Source: Bradyrhizobium frederickii (GTDB lineage Bacteria > Pseudomonadota > Alphaproteobacteria > Rhizobiales > Xanthobacteraceae). From it: 64,000 bases of DNA. Positions 34,031 through 43,788 of the stretch are shown here, in pieces. The notes below the pieces were generated by a model. That model saw nothing but the letters and a program-made list of their open reading frames with translations. It was not told the DNA's origin and ran no database searches. The translations under genes were made by a program, and so were the position numbers. Each line of letters opens with the position of its first letter. The stretch's first letter is position 1. Location: contig NZ_SPQS01000004.1 of NCBI RefSeq assembly GCF_004570865.1, positions 310,001 through 374,000 on the forward strand, read 5' to 3'.

Positions 34031-35155
34031 GTGCGAAAGCATTTTTTCATATTGTTAGGAACCAGGCCGGAAGCGATCAAGCTGTTTCCGGTCATCAAGC
34101 GGCTCAAGGCCGAGCAGAACAAGGACATCTCCCTCACGGTCTGCGCGACAGCGCAGCACAGAGAACTGCTCGACCAGGTTCTCAAGATGGCTAAGGTGGT
34201 CCCGGATTTCGATCTCGACGTCATGACGGTGAATCAGACTCTCGATAATCTGACCGGCCGGCTATTGGCGCAGATCGGAGATGTCCTGGAGAGGGTGAAG
34301 CCCACCAGAGTGATCGTCCAGGGCGACACTGCGACTGCCATGGCAGGTGCGCTGGCGTCATACTATCACCGCGTCCCGGTCTCGCATGTCGAGGCGGGAC
34401 TGCGAAGTGGAGATATCTTCGCGCCCTGGCCCGAGGAGGTGAATCGCAAGATCGTCGGCTCGATCGCCGATCAGCATTTCGCGCCGACTGAGCGTGCTGC
34501 GAGAGCGCTCCGGGCGGAGAACGTCTCCAACGATCGCATCCACGTCACCGGAAATACTGTTGTTGACGCGCTGATCATCGCGAAAGCCATGGTAGAGGCC
34601 GATCCGCAGCTCTCATCCCGTTGGGACGGAATCAGGAAGCGGCACGGCAACCGTCGCATCATCCTGGTCACCTGCCACCGCCGGGAGAATTTCGGTGGAG
34701 GTGTTCTCAACATCGTGAATGCACTGGAGACGATCTTGAGCCGGGAGGACGTTGCCGTCGTCCTTCCGGTTCATCCGAACCCGAACGTCCGCGACGTGTT
34801 CGCAACACGGCTCGCCGACCATCCGCGCGTCGTGCTGATTTCCCCCCAAGAGTACACGGATTTTGTCAGCCTTCTCTCCATGGCGCATTTGGTGCTGACC
34901 GACTCAGGCGGCGTTCAGGAAGAGGCGCCGACGTTCGGAAAGCCGGTCCTTGTGATGCGGGAGACGACCGAACGCCCGGAAGGAGTCGACGCGGGAACCG
35001 CGCGCCTGGTTGGAGCGAACTACGACAGGATCGTCGGGGAGACGTTCCGGCTACTCGACGATGATGAGACTTATGCTGCTATGTCTCGCTCCCACAATCC
35101 ATTTGGCGATGGGCGTGCCAGCGAGCGGATCGTGAAGGTGCTTCTCGATGCCTGA
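34031..35155 (+). CDS. wecB: UDP-N-acetylglucosamine 2-epimerase (non-hydrolysing)
   Basis: A 374-residue GT-B-fold epimerase making UDP-ManNAc from UDP-GlcNAc. It shows LLGTRPEAIKLFPVI, VQGDTATAMAGALASYYHRV, VSHVEAGLRSGDIFAPWPEE, TCHRRENFGGG and LTDSGGVQEEAPTFGKPVLV, all typical of the family. Translation starts at GTG 34031, and the gene overlaps the next by eight bases. Confidence 0.94.
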   Translation: MRKHFFILLGTRPEAIKLFPVIKRLKAEQNKDISLTVCATAQHRELLDQVLKMAKVVPDFDLDVMTVNQTLDNLTGRLLAQIGDVLERVKPTRVIVQGDTATAMAGALASYYHRVPVSHVEAGLRSGDIFAPWPEEVNRKIVGSIADQHFAPTERAARALRAENVSNDRIHVTGNTVVDALIIAKAMVEADPQLSSRWDGIRKRHGNRRIILVTCHRRENFGGGVLNIVNALETILSREDVAVVLPVHPNPNVRDVFATRLADHPRVVLISPQEYTDFVSLLSMAHLVLTDSGGVQEEAPTFGKPVLVMRETTERPEGVDAGTARLVGANYDRIVGETFRLLDDDETYAAMSRSHNPFGDGRASERIVKVLLDA

Positions 35156-36410
35156 ACTCCAGAAGGTTGCTGTCCTCGGGCTTGGCTATATCGGCTTGCC
35201 GACGGCCGCGCTGATAGCCAGCCGCGGCCTGCAAGTGGTTGGCGTGGACACAAAGGAGTATGTGGTCAGGACGGTGGCCTCCGGAGCCATTCACATTTCG
35301 GAGCCCGATCTCGACGGTCTCGTTTCCAAAGTAGTGTCGAGCGGCGCGTTGACGACTTCAAGCAAGCCGCAGGCCGCCGACGTCTTCATCATCGCGGTAC
35401 CCACACCCATTGACAGCAATAATCGGCCGGATTTGTCCAACGTGAATGCAGCCGTGGAAAGCATTCTCGATTTGCTTGTTCCGGGCAATCTCGTCATTCT
35501 CGAATCGACCTCGCCAATCGGAACCACTGAAGGCATCGCAAAACGGATTAACGAGAGCAGGCCGGACCTGAGAATCGGCGTCAATGGCCGCGAGGACGGC
35601 GCAGTGTACGTCGCATATTGTCCTGAACGCGTGTTGCCTGGGCGGATCTTGAGCGAACTCATCGATAACGACCGATGCATTGGGGGGATCACTCCTGCCT
35701 GTGCGCGGCGCGCTCAGCGCTTCTATAAGATGTTCGTTCGCGGCGCTTGCGTTGCCACCACCGCGCGCGCCGCCGAGTTGGTCAAGCTAACGGAGAACGC
35801 GTTCCGGGATACGAACATCGCCTTTGCCAATGAACTCTCGATGATCTGCGACAGATTCGACATCAATGTCTGGGAGGTGATCGATATCGCGAACCGCCAT
35901 CCACGCGTGAACGTGTTGCGGCCGGGCCCAGGCGTGGGCGGGCACTGCATTGCCGTCGATCCGTGGTTCATTATCGATTCGGCGCCCGACCTTGCGCGCG
36001 TAATGCGAACGAGTCGTGAGGTTAACAACGCCAAGACGCAGAAAATTATTGAGCGCGCAGAGGCGCTGATCGAGGATCATCCCTACGCAAACGTGGCCTG
36101 CTGCGGGCTAACCTTCAAGGCCAATGTCGACGATTTGCGCGAAAGCCCGGCCATGGAGATCGCCGTACATCTGGCGAAGAAGTACGGACAGCGCATCAAG
36201 GTTGTCGAGCCCAATCTGCGGCGGCCACCGCCGGAGCTTGCCGACCACCATATCGGCTTGCTGAACATCGACGAAGCATTGCGCACGTGTGAGATTGCCC
36301 TTCTCCTGGTCGACCACGACGAGTTCAAGATGGTTCCGCTGGCCGAACGCCGTCATCTTGACGTAATCGACACGCGAGGTATCTGGCAAGACATGCCTGT
36401 GCGGACGTGA
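35148..36410 (+). CDS. wecC: UDP-N-acetyl-D-mannosamine dehydrogenase
   Basis: A 420-residue nucleotide-sugar dehydrogenase that oxidises UDP-ManNAc to UDP-ManNAcA in two NAD-dependent steps. Rossmann motif VAVLGLGYIGLPTAA. The catalytic cysteine is in PGPGVGGHCIAVDPWF (about residue 267), and the central AELVKLTENAFRDTNIAFAN and C-terminal LTFKANVDDLRESP blocks match the UDP-ManNAc branch of the family. Overlaps wecB, so the two are translated together. Confidence 0.93.
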   Translation: MPELQKVAVLGLGYIGLPTAALIASRGLQVVGVDTKEYVVRTVASGAIHISEPDLDGLVSKVVSSGALTTSSKPQAADVFIIAVPTPIDSNNRPDLSNVNAAVESILDLLVPGNLVILESTSPIGTTEGIAKRINESRPDLRIGVNGREDGAVYVAYCPERVLPGRILSELIDNDRCIGGITPACARRAQRFYKMFVRGACVATTARAAELVKLTENAFRDTNIAFANELSMICDRFDINVWEVIDIANRHPRVNVLRPGPGVGGHCIAVDPWFIIDSAPDLARVMRTSREVNNAKTQKIIERAEALIEDHPYANVACCGLTFKANVDDLRESPAMEIAVHLAKKYGQRIKVVEPNLRRPPPELADHHIGLLNIDEALRTCEIALLLVDHDEFKMVPLAERRHLDVIDTRGIWQDMPVRT

Positions 36411-36444
36411 AGCTGCCGAACGTTCCAGAAGCGGGAATACCGAA

Positions 36445-37608
36445 TTGATACCATTCTTGGACTTGAAAGCACAAGCTCAGACGGTCGGATCGAAAATCGA
36501 CGCCGCGATCAGGCGTGCCATCCGACATGAGCGCGCTACATCGAGGCTTGAAGCGGGCGCTTTCGAGGAACGCTTTGCGGACTACTGCAACGTTGCGTGC
36601 TGCCGCGCTGTTAGCAGTGGCACATCGGCGCTCCATCTCGCATTGCTGGCCGCCGGAGTGGGGCCGGGCGACGAGGTGATCACGGTCTCGATGAACTTCG
36701 TCGCGGCGACGGCCGCCATCATCAGGTGCGGTGCAACACCCGTCTTCGTGGACGTCGATCCAGTCACGTGGACGATGAATCCAGCTTTGATCGAGGCTGC
36801 GATCACGAGCAAGACGAGAGCAATCCTGCCGGCGCATCTGCATGGACTGATGGCGGACATGGATTCAATCATGTCGATCTCCCGCCGCCACGGCCTCTTG
36901 GTAATCGAGGACGCTGCGCAGGCGCATGGCGCTAGCTACAAGAGCAGGCGGGCCGGCTCGATCGGAGATTTCGGCTGCTTCAGCTTCTATCCCGACAAGA
37001 ATCTCGGAGCCTATGGCGAGGCTGGCGCGGTTGTCACGGATCATCCGGAGCTCGCGCGACGCGTGTCCTGGCTTCTCGACCGGACGCAGGAGGACGAGGG
37101 CAATCATGCTCTTGCAAGATGCGATCATGGAATGGACGAAGTTCAGGCGGCAGTGCTGAACGTAAAGATGGACTACATCGAAGCCTGGACCGAGGCACGT
37201 CGATCGATCGCCGCGCAGTATGATCAGGCATTGTCCAGTCTGGCGGTCGCGCGTCCGCGGCCACCCAGCCACAGCCGGCATGTCTATCATATTTACGCCC
37301 TGAGGCTTCGGCACCGCGATCAGGCTATTGCCATGCTGGGACGCGCGGGGATCGGGGTCGACGTTCACTACCCCGTTCCGGTCCATTTACAACAGCGTTA
37401 CGCAGAGCTTGGATATCGCGTCGGCGACCTGCCTGTAAGTGAGAGGCTTGCGAGCGAGTTTCTATCGCTCCCCATTTATCCCGAGATGTTACCGGAGCAA
37501 ACCGGCATCGTTGGCTCCGAAGTGAAGAAAATTGCGGGAGGGGAGCAAACGTTCCGGAGCGGCTGGACATTCCAGGACGGAATGCCTCGACATGGCCTCG
37601 TAGCCTAG
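36445..37608 (+). CDS. DegT/DnrJ/EryC1/StrS-family sugar aminotransferase
   Basis: A 387-residue PLP-dependent aminotransferase from a TTG start (IPFLDLKAQAQ). The PLP-binding lysine lies in FSFYPDKNLGAYGEAGAVVT (about Lys185), and VIEDAAQAHGASY contains the Asp that pairs with the pyridinium nitrogen. SSGTSALHLALLAAGVGPGD is also diagnostic. It aminates a keto-sugar nucleotide; the donor and position are not predictable. It is in the same run of plus-strand genes as wecC. Confidence 0.92.
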   Translation: MIPFLDLKAQAQTVGSKIDAAIRRAIRHERATSRLEAGAFEERFADYCNVACCRAVSSGTSALHLALLAAGVGPGDEVITVSMNFVAATAAIIRCGATPVFVDVDPVTWTMNPALIEAAITSKTRAILPAHLHGLMADMDSIMSISRRHGLLVIEDAAQAHGASYKSRRAGSIGDFGCFSFYPDKNLGAYGEAGAVVTDHPELARRVSWLLDRTQEDEGNHALARCDHGMDEVQAAVLNVKMDYIEAWTEARRSIAAQYDQALSSLAVARPRPPSHSRHVYHIYALRLRHRDQAIAMLGRAGIGVDVHYPVPVHLQQRYAELGYRVGDLPVSERLASEFLSLPIYPEMLPEQTGIVGSEVKKIAGGEQTFRSGWTFQDGMPRHGLVA

Positions 37609-37624
37609 AACCAGGAGGGCGGTC

Positions 37625-38626
37625 GTGCTGGATCTCAAGGGAAAACGCGTTCTCGTTACCGGAGGTGCCGGATTCATCGGTTCGCATATCGTGGACTCGT
37701 TGTGCGACGAAGGCTGCAGCGAGATCGTGGCGCTCGACAATATGGCGACCGGTCGACCCGAGAACCTCAGGAGGTCGCTTAACCGAGGACCGGTGCGATT
37801 GGTCCGTGGCGATTTGCGCGACACGAAGCTGGTTGAAGCTCTGGTAAGAGGGGCCAACATCATCTTTCACCACGCCGCGCCGTGCAGCGCTCATTGCTTG
37901 GCTGAACCGCGTCTTGCCATGGAAGTCATGGTGAACGGCACCTTCGATCTGCTTGAACTCTGCGTAAAGTACGACGTCGAGAAGATCGTCGCCGCGTCAT
38001 CTGCTTCGGTGTACGGTGTAGCGGAGGAGCTTCCGACGACGGAACATCAGAATCCATATGGAAACCGTACGGTCTATGGAACAGCGAAGGCTTGCAGTGA
38101 AGGCCTGCTCCGCGCCTTCAACGATATGCACGGACTCGACTATATCGCTTTGAGATATTTTGACGTGTATGGCAGTCGAATGGACGTGCACGGTCGATAC
38201 GGCGAGATGTTGATCCGCTGGATGGAGGCGTTGGAGGCTGGAACGCCCCCGGTGATAGTTGACCACGACCAGCAGACCGTGGACTTGGTGCATGTCCGTG
38301 ATGCCGCACGCGCAACCATCCTTGCGGCGAGGGCAAAGGTCAGCGACGAGGTGTTCAACGTGGGGAGCGGTATCGAAACAACCTTGGTGCAGCTCGCTTC
38401 GGCCTTGGCTTCCGTTATGGGTCATGACGGCATGCTCCCGCAAATCGCGCCCGAGCATTCGACCAATCCGATGCAGCGCCGAGTGGCGTCGACAGGCAAG
38501 CTGGAGCGTCTGCTGGGCTTCCAAGCGACGGTGCCGCTCGAACTCGGACTGACGGAGTTTGTGAAGTGGTGGCGCTCCGAACGGGGACTTGTTGCCGGGC
38601 GGCATAGGCAGGCCCTGGCGTCATGA
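37625..38626 (+). CDS. NAD-dependent epimerase/dehydratase (SDR), sugar nucleotide
   Basis: A 333-residue extended SDR from a GTG start. Glycine-rich entry [18 protein letters not shown]; active site ASSASVYGVAE (about residue 127) and RTVYGTAKACSEG (Tyr-x3-Lys, about residue 149). Overall like UDP-glucose/GlcNAc 4-epimerases and GDP- or UDP-sugar dehydratases. Within this operon it probably acts on the same intermediate as the aminotransferase or the CDP-glucose branch. Confidence 0.88.
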   Translation: MLDLKGKRVLVTGGAGFIGSHIVDSLCDEGCSEIVALDNMATGRPENLRRSLNRGPVRLVRGDLRDTKLVEALVRGANIIFHHAAPCSAHCLAEPRLAMEVMVNGTFDLLELCVKYDVEKIVAASSASVYGVAEELPTTEHQNPYGNRTVYGTAKACSEGLLRAFNDMHGLDYIALRYFDVYGSRMDVHGRYGEMLIRWMEALEAGTPPVIVDHDQQTVDLVHVRDAARATILAARAKVSDEVFNVGSGIETTLVQLASALASVMGHDGMLPQIAPEHSTNPMQRRVASTGKLERLLGFQATVPLELGLTEFVKWWRSERGLVAGRHRQALAS

Positions 38627-38812
38627 GTCTCCCTGCTGGGCCACGGCATCCCGTGAAGAAGCCAAGGCCGTGCGAGCAGCCGTCCTGGCTCTGCACTCTG
38701 CGTGACGAGGCGGTCTTCCCGATGGCAGGGGGCGGCACTTGACAGAACTCTGGCCGAAACACGTACAGCGGGCAACTTTCGTTCATGAAATTGAGTGCGA
38801 GGGAGAATGGCA

Positions 38813-39865
38813 ATGCGAGTTCTTGTAACAGGTCATCTTGGCTACATCGGCACGGTCTTAATCCCAATGCTGGTCGGCGCCGGTCACGAGGTGACTGGAA
38901 TGGACAGCGATATCTACTCCCGGTGCACATACGCCCCTGGCGGTAGCATTCTCGAGGTCCCGACGATCTGGAAGGACGTCAGAGATGCGGAGGTCACGGA
39001 TCTCGTTGGCTTCGACGCTGTGCTGCATCTAGCCGCACTCTCCAACGATCCGCTCGGCAATCTGAGGCCTGAACTGACCGACCAGATCAATCATCGCGCA
39101 AGCGTTCGCATCGCCGAGATAGCAAAGCATGCCGGCGTGCGTCGTTTCGTGTTCGCCTCATCCTGCAGCAACTATGGAAAAGCCGGTGAGGAAATGATCG
39201 ATGAGACCGCAGCGCTCAATCCGGTGACGGCCTACGGACAATCCAAGGTCGCGTCGGAACGTGGTATTTCGGCGTTGGCCGACGACGGGTTTTGCCCAGT
39301 GTTTCTGAGGCCAGCGACAGCGTACGGAGTCTCTCCGCGGCTGCGCTTCGATATTGTCCTGAATAACCTTGTTGCATGGGCGTTTACGACAGGAAGAATT
39401 CACCTGAAATCGGATGGCTCGCCCTGGCGGCCGATCGTCCACATCGAGGATATTTCTCGAGCTTTCATAGCCGCATTGGAGGCACCTGCCGAGGCCGTCT
39501 TCAATGAGGCGTTCAATGTCGGTCAGACTGCTCACAATTATCGAATTCGGGATTTGGCCGAGATCGTCGCGAGTGTGGTGCCGAATTCTACGGTGGAGTT
39601 TGCCGAAGATGCGAGTCCAGACGAGCGATCCTACCGAGTGAGCTTCGAAAAGATCCGCCGCAAGTTGCCAGGGTTCCAGCCCCGCTGGGACGCTCGAATG
39701 GGCGCCGAGCAGCTCTACAGGGTCTATCGTTCGTCTAAGTTGACTTTGGAGGAATTCGAAGGGCCGCGATATCAACGCATCGGCCATATTCGGAGGCTGC
39801 TGGCGGAAAGAATTCTGACTAGCGACTTGCGCCACACGAGACCGCAGCTTGCAGCGGTGTCTTGA
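38813..39865 (+). CDS. NAD-dependent epimerase/dehydratase (SDR), second copy
   Basis: A 350-residue extended [23 protein letters not shown] begins with the cofactor loop (GHLGYIG, an unusual variant of GGxGxxG). The active site is [12 protein letters not shown] (about residue 120) and [13 protein letters not shown] (Tyr-x3-Lys). The start at 38813 has GAGGGAGA seven to fourteen bases upstream; GTG 38795 and ATG 38807 are alternatives. The 170-base gap upstream holds no recognised gene. Distantly related to the SDR at 37625 but not a close duplicate. Confidence 0.87.
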   Translation: MRVLVTGHLGYIGTVLIPMLVGAGHEVTGMDSDIYSRCTYAPGGSILEVPTIWKDVRDAEVTDLVGFDAVLHLAALSNDPLGNLRPELTDQINHRASVRIAEIAKHAGVRRFVFASSCSNYGKAGEEMIDETAALNPVTAYGQSKVASERGISALADDGFCPVFLRPATAYGVSPRLRFDIVLNNLVAWAFTTGRIHLKSDGSPWRPIVHIEDISRAFIAALEAPAEAVFNEAFNVGQTAHNYRIRDLAEIVASVVPNSTVEFAEDASPDERSYRVSFEKIRRKLPGFQPRWDARMGAEQLYRVYRSSKLTLEEFEGPRYQRIGHIRRLLAERILTSDLRHTRPQLAAVS

Positions 39866-40291
39866 ATAGTCAGCTCACCGTGCACTAAAGCCGGTTGAAA
39901 GAAGCCAACGCGGGTATATTGCTGTGCCGCCCCTGTGATTTCGTCAGCGCAGGCCCCGCGCTTACTGGCTGGATTCGGGCGTTGCTTCGGCCAGCACGAC
40001 GCGTTGGCGATCGTCATCCAGAGGGCGTCGTTCGCCGAAAATGTCGCGGGTAGGGCATTGCGAGGTCGCGTCCTCTTGAAAGTCATCAAATGACGGAATC
40101 TCTCCGAGTAGCGGCCGACTGAGCTTCACTAGGACATAAGCCGAGAGGCCGCGCTGGCCTCGGGAACTACCGCGATCATGGTCACCTTATTCTGAGTCAA
40201 AGTCTAAACATTTAGATTTGTTAATGACCAAGCGTCAAAATCCCGACAAATGGAAATGAAATAATGTTCTCCGAACCAACGTTAGCGATAC
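39866..40291. other. Intergenic stretch before the acyltransferase gene
   Basis: No convincing frame. The last ~90 bases (about 40,190-40,280) are AT-rich, with an inverted TCTAAA-C-ATTTAGA at 40,203-40,215, and probably hold the acyltransferase promoter. Confidence 0.4.
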
Positions 40292-41455
40292 GTGCCATCC
40301 TTTTCGACTCAACCGAAGCAAGGAAAGGGCGCCGCGCTGAAGAAGTTTCGAGCCATCGAAGGACTGCGAGGCTGGCTGGCGTGGACCGTGGTGTTGGCGC
40401 ACCTCGCATATTGTTCGGGCTTCAGTGTCGGAGCATTGGGACCGCATGTCAGATCGCTGGGCCCGCCGGCCGTTCTCGTTTTTCTTATCGTCAGCGGCTT
40501 CGTGATCACACACGTTGTTATCGAAAAAGCGGAGCCATATCCGGTCTACATCATCCAGCGTTTTGCTCGACTGTTTCCGTTGTTTGCCGCCACCTGCTTT
40601 TTCGGGTTCTTCACCAACGATCTACTTGCCATTTCGCTAGCTGCTCCTGGCTTTAGCGATTCCGAGTTCGCAAAAGTTGCTAATGGTGTCGCCGCAAGCA
40701 ATCACAAGTACTTCTGGTCACACCTTCTCGCGCACCTCACGATGCTGCACGGTGCCATCTCCAATGCAGCGTTGCCGTATTCGGAGTACGCATTCAACAT
40801 GCCAGCATGGAGCATTTCGCTGGAATGGCAATTCTATCTTGTTGCGCCGCTGATAATCTGCATCATCCGAAATGAATTGCTCATCCCGTTGCTGGCCATT
40901 GCAGTTGCGATTTGTGAGTTTTGGTTCAGGAGTTTCGTCGGCACTGCTCAGCCCGGGGCTTTGCCGCTCGGGGTTAGTTACTTTGTGGTGGGAATTGTGA
41001 GCCGGTTCACCTACCCGTATGTGGAAGGCCACAATTGGCTTGTCCAGGCCGTGGCTTTGGCGATCGTCCTTTTACCGTTGCGCAATGAACTGCGACCGTT
41101 CCTGATCTGGCTTATTGTATTTTTTGGTCTTCCGCGGAAGTGCCATGAGCGGCCGGGACTTGCTGGCAATATATACTCCTGCGCGCTCATGAGTCCCGTG
41201 GCGCAATATTTTGGTTCGCGCTCCTACTCGATCTTTCTGTGTCATTACCCCATCATTTCCGCGATTGTTTGGATCCTCTTCAGCTACTCTGGGACTGCTC
41301 CTGGGATGTTGCTGCTTTCGTGCCTGAGCATACCCGCCACGATCATCGTTTCAGAACTTACGTATCGATACATTGAACTGCCGGGGATCAAGATGGGAAA
41401 ACGCGCCGCGGCTTGGATGCAGCCGCCGATCACGTCGGGTGTGGCTTCCCAATGA
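40292..41455 (+). CDS. Membrane acyltransferase, OafA/Acyltransferase_3 family
   Basis: A 387-residue protein with about ten transmembrane segments. It opens (after a GTG start) with the family hallmark RAIEGLRGWLAWTVVLAHLA; the conserved catalytic His sits in VVLAH (about residue 37) and a SLEWQFYLVAPL block occurs near residue 177. Such enzymes acetylate or acylate surface polysaccharides on the outer face of the inner membrane. The acceptor sugar is unknown. Confidence 0.88.
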   Translation: MPSFSTQPKQGKGAALKKFRAIEGLRGWLAWTVVLAHLAYCSGFSVGALGPHVRSLGPPAVLVFLIVSGFVITHVVIEKAEPYPVYIIQRFARLFPLFAATCFFGFFTNDLLAISLAAPGFSDSEFAKVANGVAASNHKYFWSHLLAHLTMLHGAISNAALPYSEYAFNMPAWSISLEWQFYLVAPLIICIIRNELLIPLLAIAVAICEFWFRSFVGTAQPGALPLGVSYFVVGIVSRFTYPYVEGHNWLVQAVALAIVLLPLRNELRPFLIWLIVFFGLPRKCHERPGLAGNIYSCALMSPVAQYFGSRSYSIFLCHYPIISAIVWILFSYSGTAPGMLLLSCLSIPATIIVSELTYRYIELPGIKMGKRAAAWMQPPITSGVASQ

Positions 41456-41578
41456 ATATTAGTGCGAGGATCCGCTCGAGCAAGATCAACGAGTCAGACA
41501 GGCGAGCGGGCTCGTGGCGACGCGTTCGCAAGCCGGCGTCACATGGCTCGGCAAGACGTGGTCATTCATTCAGCCCCT

Positions 41579-42934
41579 TCAAGCCGTGAGAGCAAATGAA
41601 GCATCCCGGGTCCGTTGCTCAAGCCAAGTGTCTCCGTTGAAGTGCTTGTATTGTTCTGCACGCAGCTTGTCGGCCAAGCGACCCGGCGGCAGATCAACAT
41701 CCGCATACGTCAGGACTGCATCCTTTTTTACTGCGTGCCGCAATCTGCAACCCTCTACGAGACCTTCAGGAAGGTACTGCATTTGGCTCATTTCCTCGGA
41801 GTTCACGGCTTCGCCATAGGTCATGTACATTCCATAATCATCGAGGACCTCGCCCACCTCCAAGTCACGCTTGGCGATAGCACAGACCTCGACAACCGGA
41901 CCGGCGATGGGAGGGGCGACCAAATCCTTGAAAAGAAACGCGCGGGCTATCGAGTTCGGTACTTCGAAGTGAACGAGGTGATAGGGTGTGAAGAACGAGT
42001 ACAAGGGGCCTTCACCCATTTTGTACAAGCTCAAATACTTCTGTTGCTTTGGATCGGTGTGCTCGGCAAGCACGTAAACCTTGGTCAGCGGTGTGCCGAC
42101 GAGATAGTCGATGATTCCGCCCAGGGCGCGGACCTCGTCTATGTCGTAGAGCGCGCCGATCTTCATAACGTCGCCGCGATATTCCAGCCCGCGCGACATG
42201 CCGCGTGATCTTACCTTGAAGCCAGTCGCATTGGCCACGATCGTCTGCTCGAAACTGATCTTGGATCCATCGGCGAAGCTGGTGACCATGGCCGGGTTCT
42301 GGCCCCATTGCTCGGCAAATCCTTTCTGCGTGGTGGGGTTGCGATACGGATCCTGGAGTCCCTTGATGTTGCCGACGACGCGTGGGATCAAGCCGAGGCC
42401 CTTTACCCATCGAACTAGGTTCATTTGCACTCCCGGTTCGTCGCCATCGCATGCGGACAGGGAGCCGCCGTACTTCTTTGCATAGACCTGCAAGATCGGT
42501 CCGATGGTGGCGTCAATCTCCGCATTCATGAGGACGACGGTTTTCTGGTGCTTGAAGGCTTCCAGCGCGACCTGAGCGCCGAGCTCAACTGATCCGGTCA
42601 CGTCGACGATCACGTCGACCAGATCCGATCTGGCGAGCAGGAACGGGTCCTCGGTGACCACCGGAATGCCGGCGGCAATGGCTCTGTCGAGCCGCCCTTG
42701 GCTGTCAACGTCAGCGACGTCGGTCTGGCCGGAATAACCGAACACGTCACGCCCGCGCTGGGGCTTTCGGCTGTATATGGCAACGACCCGCATTCCGGGA
42801 ATGCTGTTATTGATTTGATTGGTAAGCCCCTGAGCCATGAAGCCCGCGCCGAGAAGACCGACACGGATAGGCTTTCCGGCTGCATGACGAACTTGCAGTG
42901 CGTGATCGACGAGTATCATCGTAGAATCTTTCAA
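41579..42934 (-). CDS. Homoserine-dehydrogenase-like oxidoreductase with C-terminal SAF domain
   Basis: A 451-residue oxidoreductase. The N-terminal Rossmann fold opens with IRVGLLGAGFMAQGLTNQIN, followed by DVIVDVTGSVELGAQVALEA (about residues 110-130). The C-terminal part (AIAKRDLEVGEVLDDYGMYM and LPEGLVEGCRLRHAVKKDAV) is the SAF domain known from antifreeze-like and NeuB-type proteins. Architecture matches the predicted homoserine-dehydrogenase/SAF group that is often found in sugar-nucleotide clusters. It probably reduces or oxidises a CDP- or dTDP-linked intermediate. The RmlC-like gene follows 44 bases upstream on the same strand, so the two are co-transcribed. Confidence 0.85.
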   Translation of the reverse strand: MKDSTMILVDHALQVRHAAGKPIRVGLLGAGFMAQGLTNQINNSIPGMRVVAIYSRKPQRGRDVFGYSGQTDVADVDSQGRLDRAIAAGIPVVTEDPFLLARSDLVDVIVDVTGSVELGAQVALEAFKHQKTVVLMNAEIDATIGPILQVYAKKYGGSLSACDGDEPGVQMNLVRWVKGLGLIPRVVGNIKGLQDPYRNPTTQKGFAEQWGQNPAMVTSFADGSKISFEQTIVANATGFKVRSRGMSRGLEYRGDVMKIGALYDIDEVRALGGIIDYLVGTPLTKVYVLAEHTDPKQQKYLSLYKMGEGPLYSFFTPYHLVHFEVPNSIARAFLFKDLVAPPIAGPVVEVCAIAKRDLEVGEVLDDYGMYMTYGEAVNSEEMSQMQYLPEGLVEGCRLRHAVKKDAVLTYADVDLPPGRLADKLRAEQYKHFNGDTWLEQRTRDASFALTA

Positions 42935-42977
42935 CGGGAAGGGATCGGTAGGGGGCTGCTAGCAACGCGCTTTCGCG

Positions 42978-43556
42978 TCAACCAACGATGTCGGCGAGTT
43001 CCATCCGCCCTTTCAGTTCGGCTTCGACCTCGCTGAGTAAGCGAAAGTTCTGATCCTTTTCCGAGATCACGGAAATCGGAAGCGGCCAGGTCAGCCCGAG
43101 CCTGGGATCATTGTACATCAGCCCGCTCTCCGCCTCGGGAGTATAGAACTCCCCCACTTGGTAGCTGGTGTCGGTATTGTCGGCGAGAGTCTGATAACCG
43201 TGAGCAAACCGTTCCGGCACGTAGAGCGCCCGCTGGTTGATGTCGTTCAGCTCGACAGCGACATGCTGTAGAAAGGTCGAGCTCTCGGGGCGGAGGTCGA
43301 CTATAATGTCGAGGATGGCGCCACGCGTGCACCGAACCAGTTTCGTCTCGGACGCCGGCGGAAACTGAAAATGCATGCCGCGCAGGGTTCCCCGCCGGAC
43401 ATTTGACGCGATATTGGCCTGCGCAATGCTTGGATTGAGGCCGAGGGCCCTAAACTCTCTCTGGCAAAAAGTTCGGGCAAAAAAGCCGCGCGGATCTTCG
43501 CGCCGTTCAATATCGATAATATAGGCCCCTTTAAGTTTGGTTTCGCTTATAATCAC
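42978..43556 (-). CDS. RmlC-like sugar-nucleotide 3,5-epimerase (second copy)
   Basis: A 192-residue cupin epimerase. The GTG at 43556 is preceded by a near-perfect GAGGAGGG ribosome site; an ATG further upstream (43598) is less likely. It has the active-site motif RGTLRGMHFQFPP with the catalytic His and the TSYQVGEFYTPEAESGLMYN block with the catalytic Tyr. It is a diverged relative of rfbC at 27490, likely acting on another keto-sugar (perhaps CDP-linked) rather than dTDP-rhamnose. Confidence 0.88.
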   Translation of the reverse strand: MIISETKLKGAYIIDIERREDPRGFFARTFCQREFRALGLNPSIAQANIASNVRRGTLRGMHFQFPPASETKLVRCTRGAILDIIVDLRPESSTFLQHVAVELNDINQRALYVPERFAHGYQTLADNTDTSYQVGEFYTPEAESGLMYNDPRLGLTWPLPISVISEKDQNFRLLSEVEAELKGRMELADIVG

Positions 43557-43788
43557 TTCAATTCCCTCCTCAATACGCCGCGAGGCGCTCAAATGCATCG
43601 AAATATCAACAATTATAGTGCTTAAGAGCGGAATCTCAAAATAGTTTTCGAAAAATATTGATTAATGTGCCTCGTGATGTAAAATGTGAATTAAATAGTG
43701 ATGGTGTTATATATTAAATAGACGACTGCCCCGCTTGTAGCCATCTGCCGCGATCGAAAAGGCCGGCAGAAATATGGGAATCGCTGCC
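43557..43788. promoter_or_regulatory. AT-rich divergent promoter region
   Basis: Between the RmlC-like gene and rfbF, with A/T-rich DNA at about 43,600-43,725 (for example ATTGATTAATGTGCC and GTTATATATTAAATAGACG). Fits two divergent promoters under H-NS-type control. Confidence 0.5.

Noticed and set aside
39772..40089. 105-residue minus-strand frame between the epimerase and acyltransferase genes
   Set aside because: Overlaps the end of the epimerase gene and has no coding signature.
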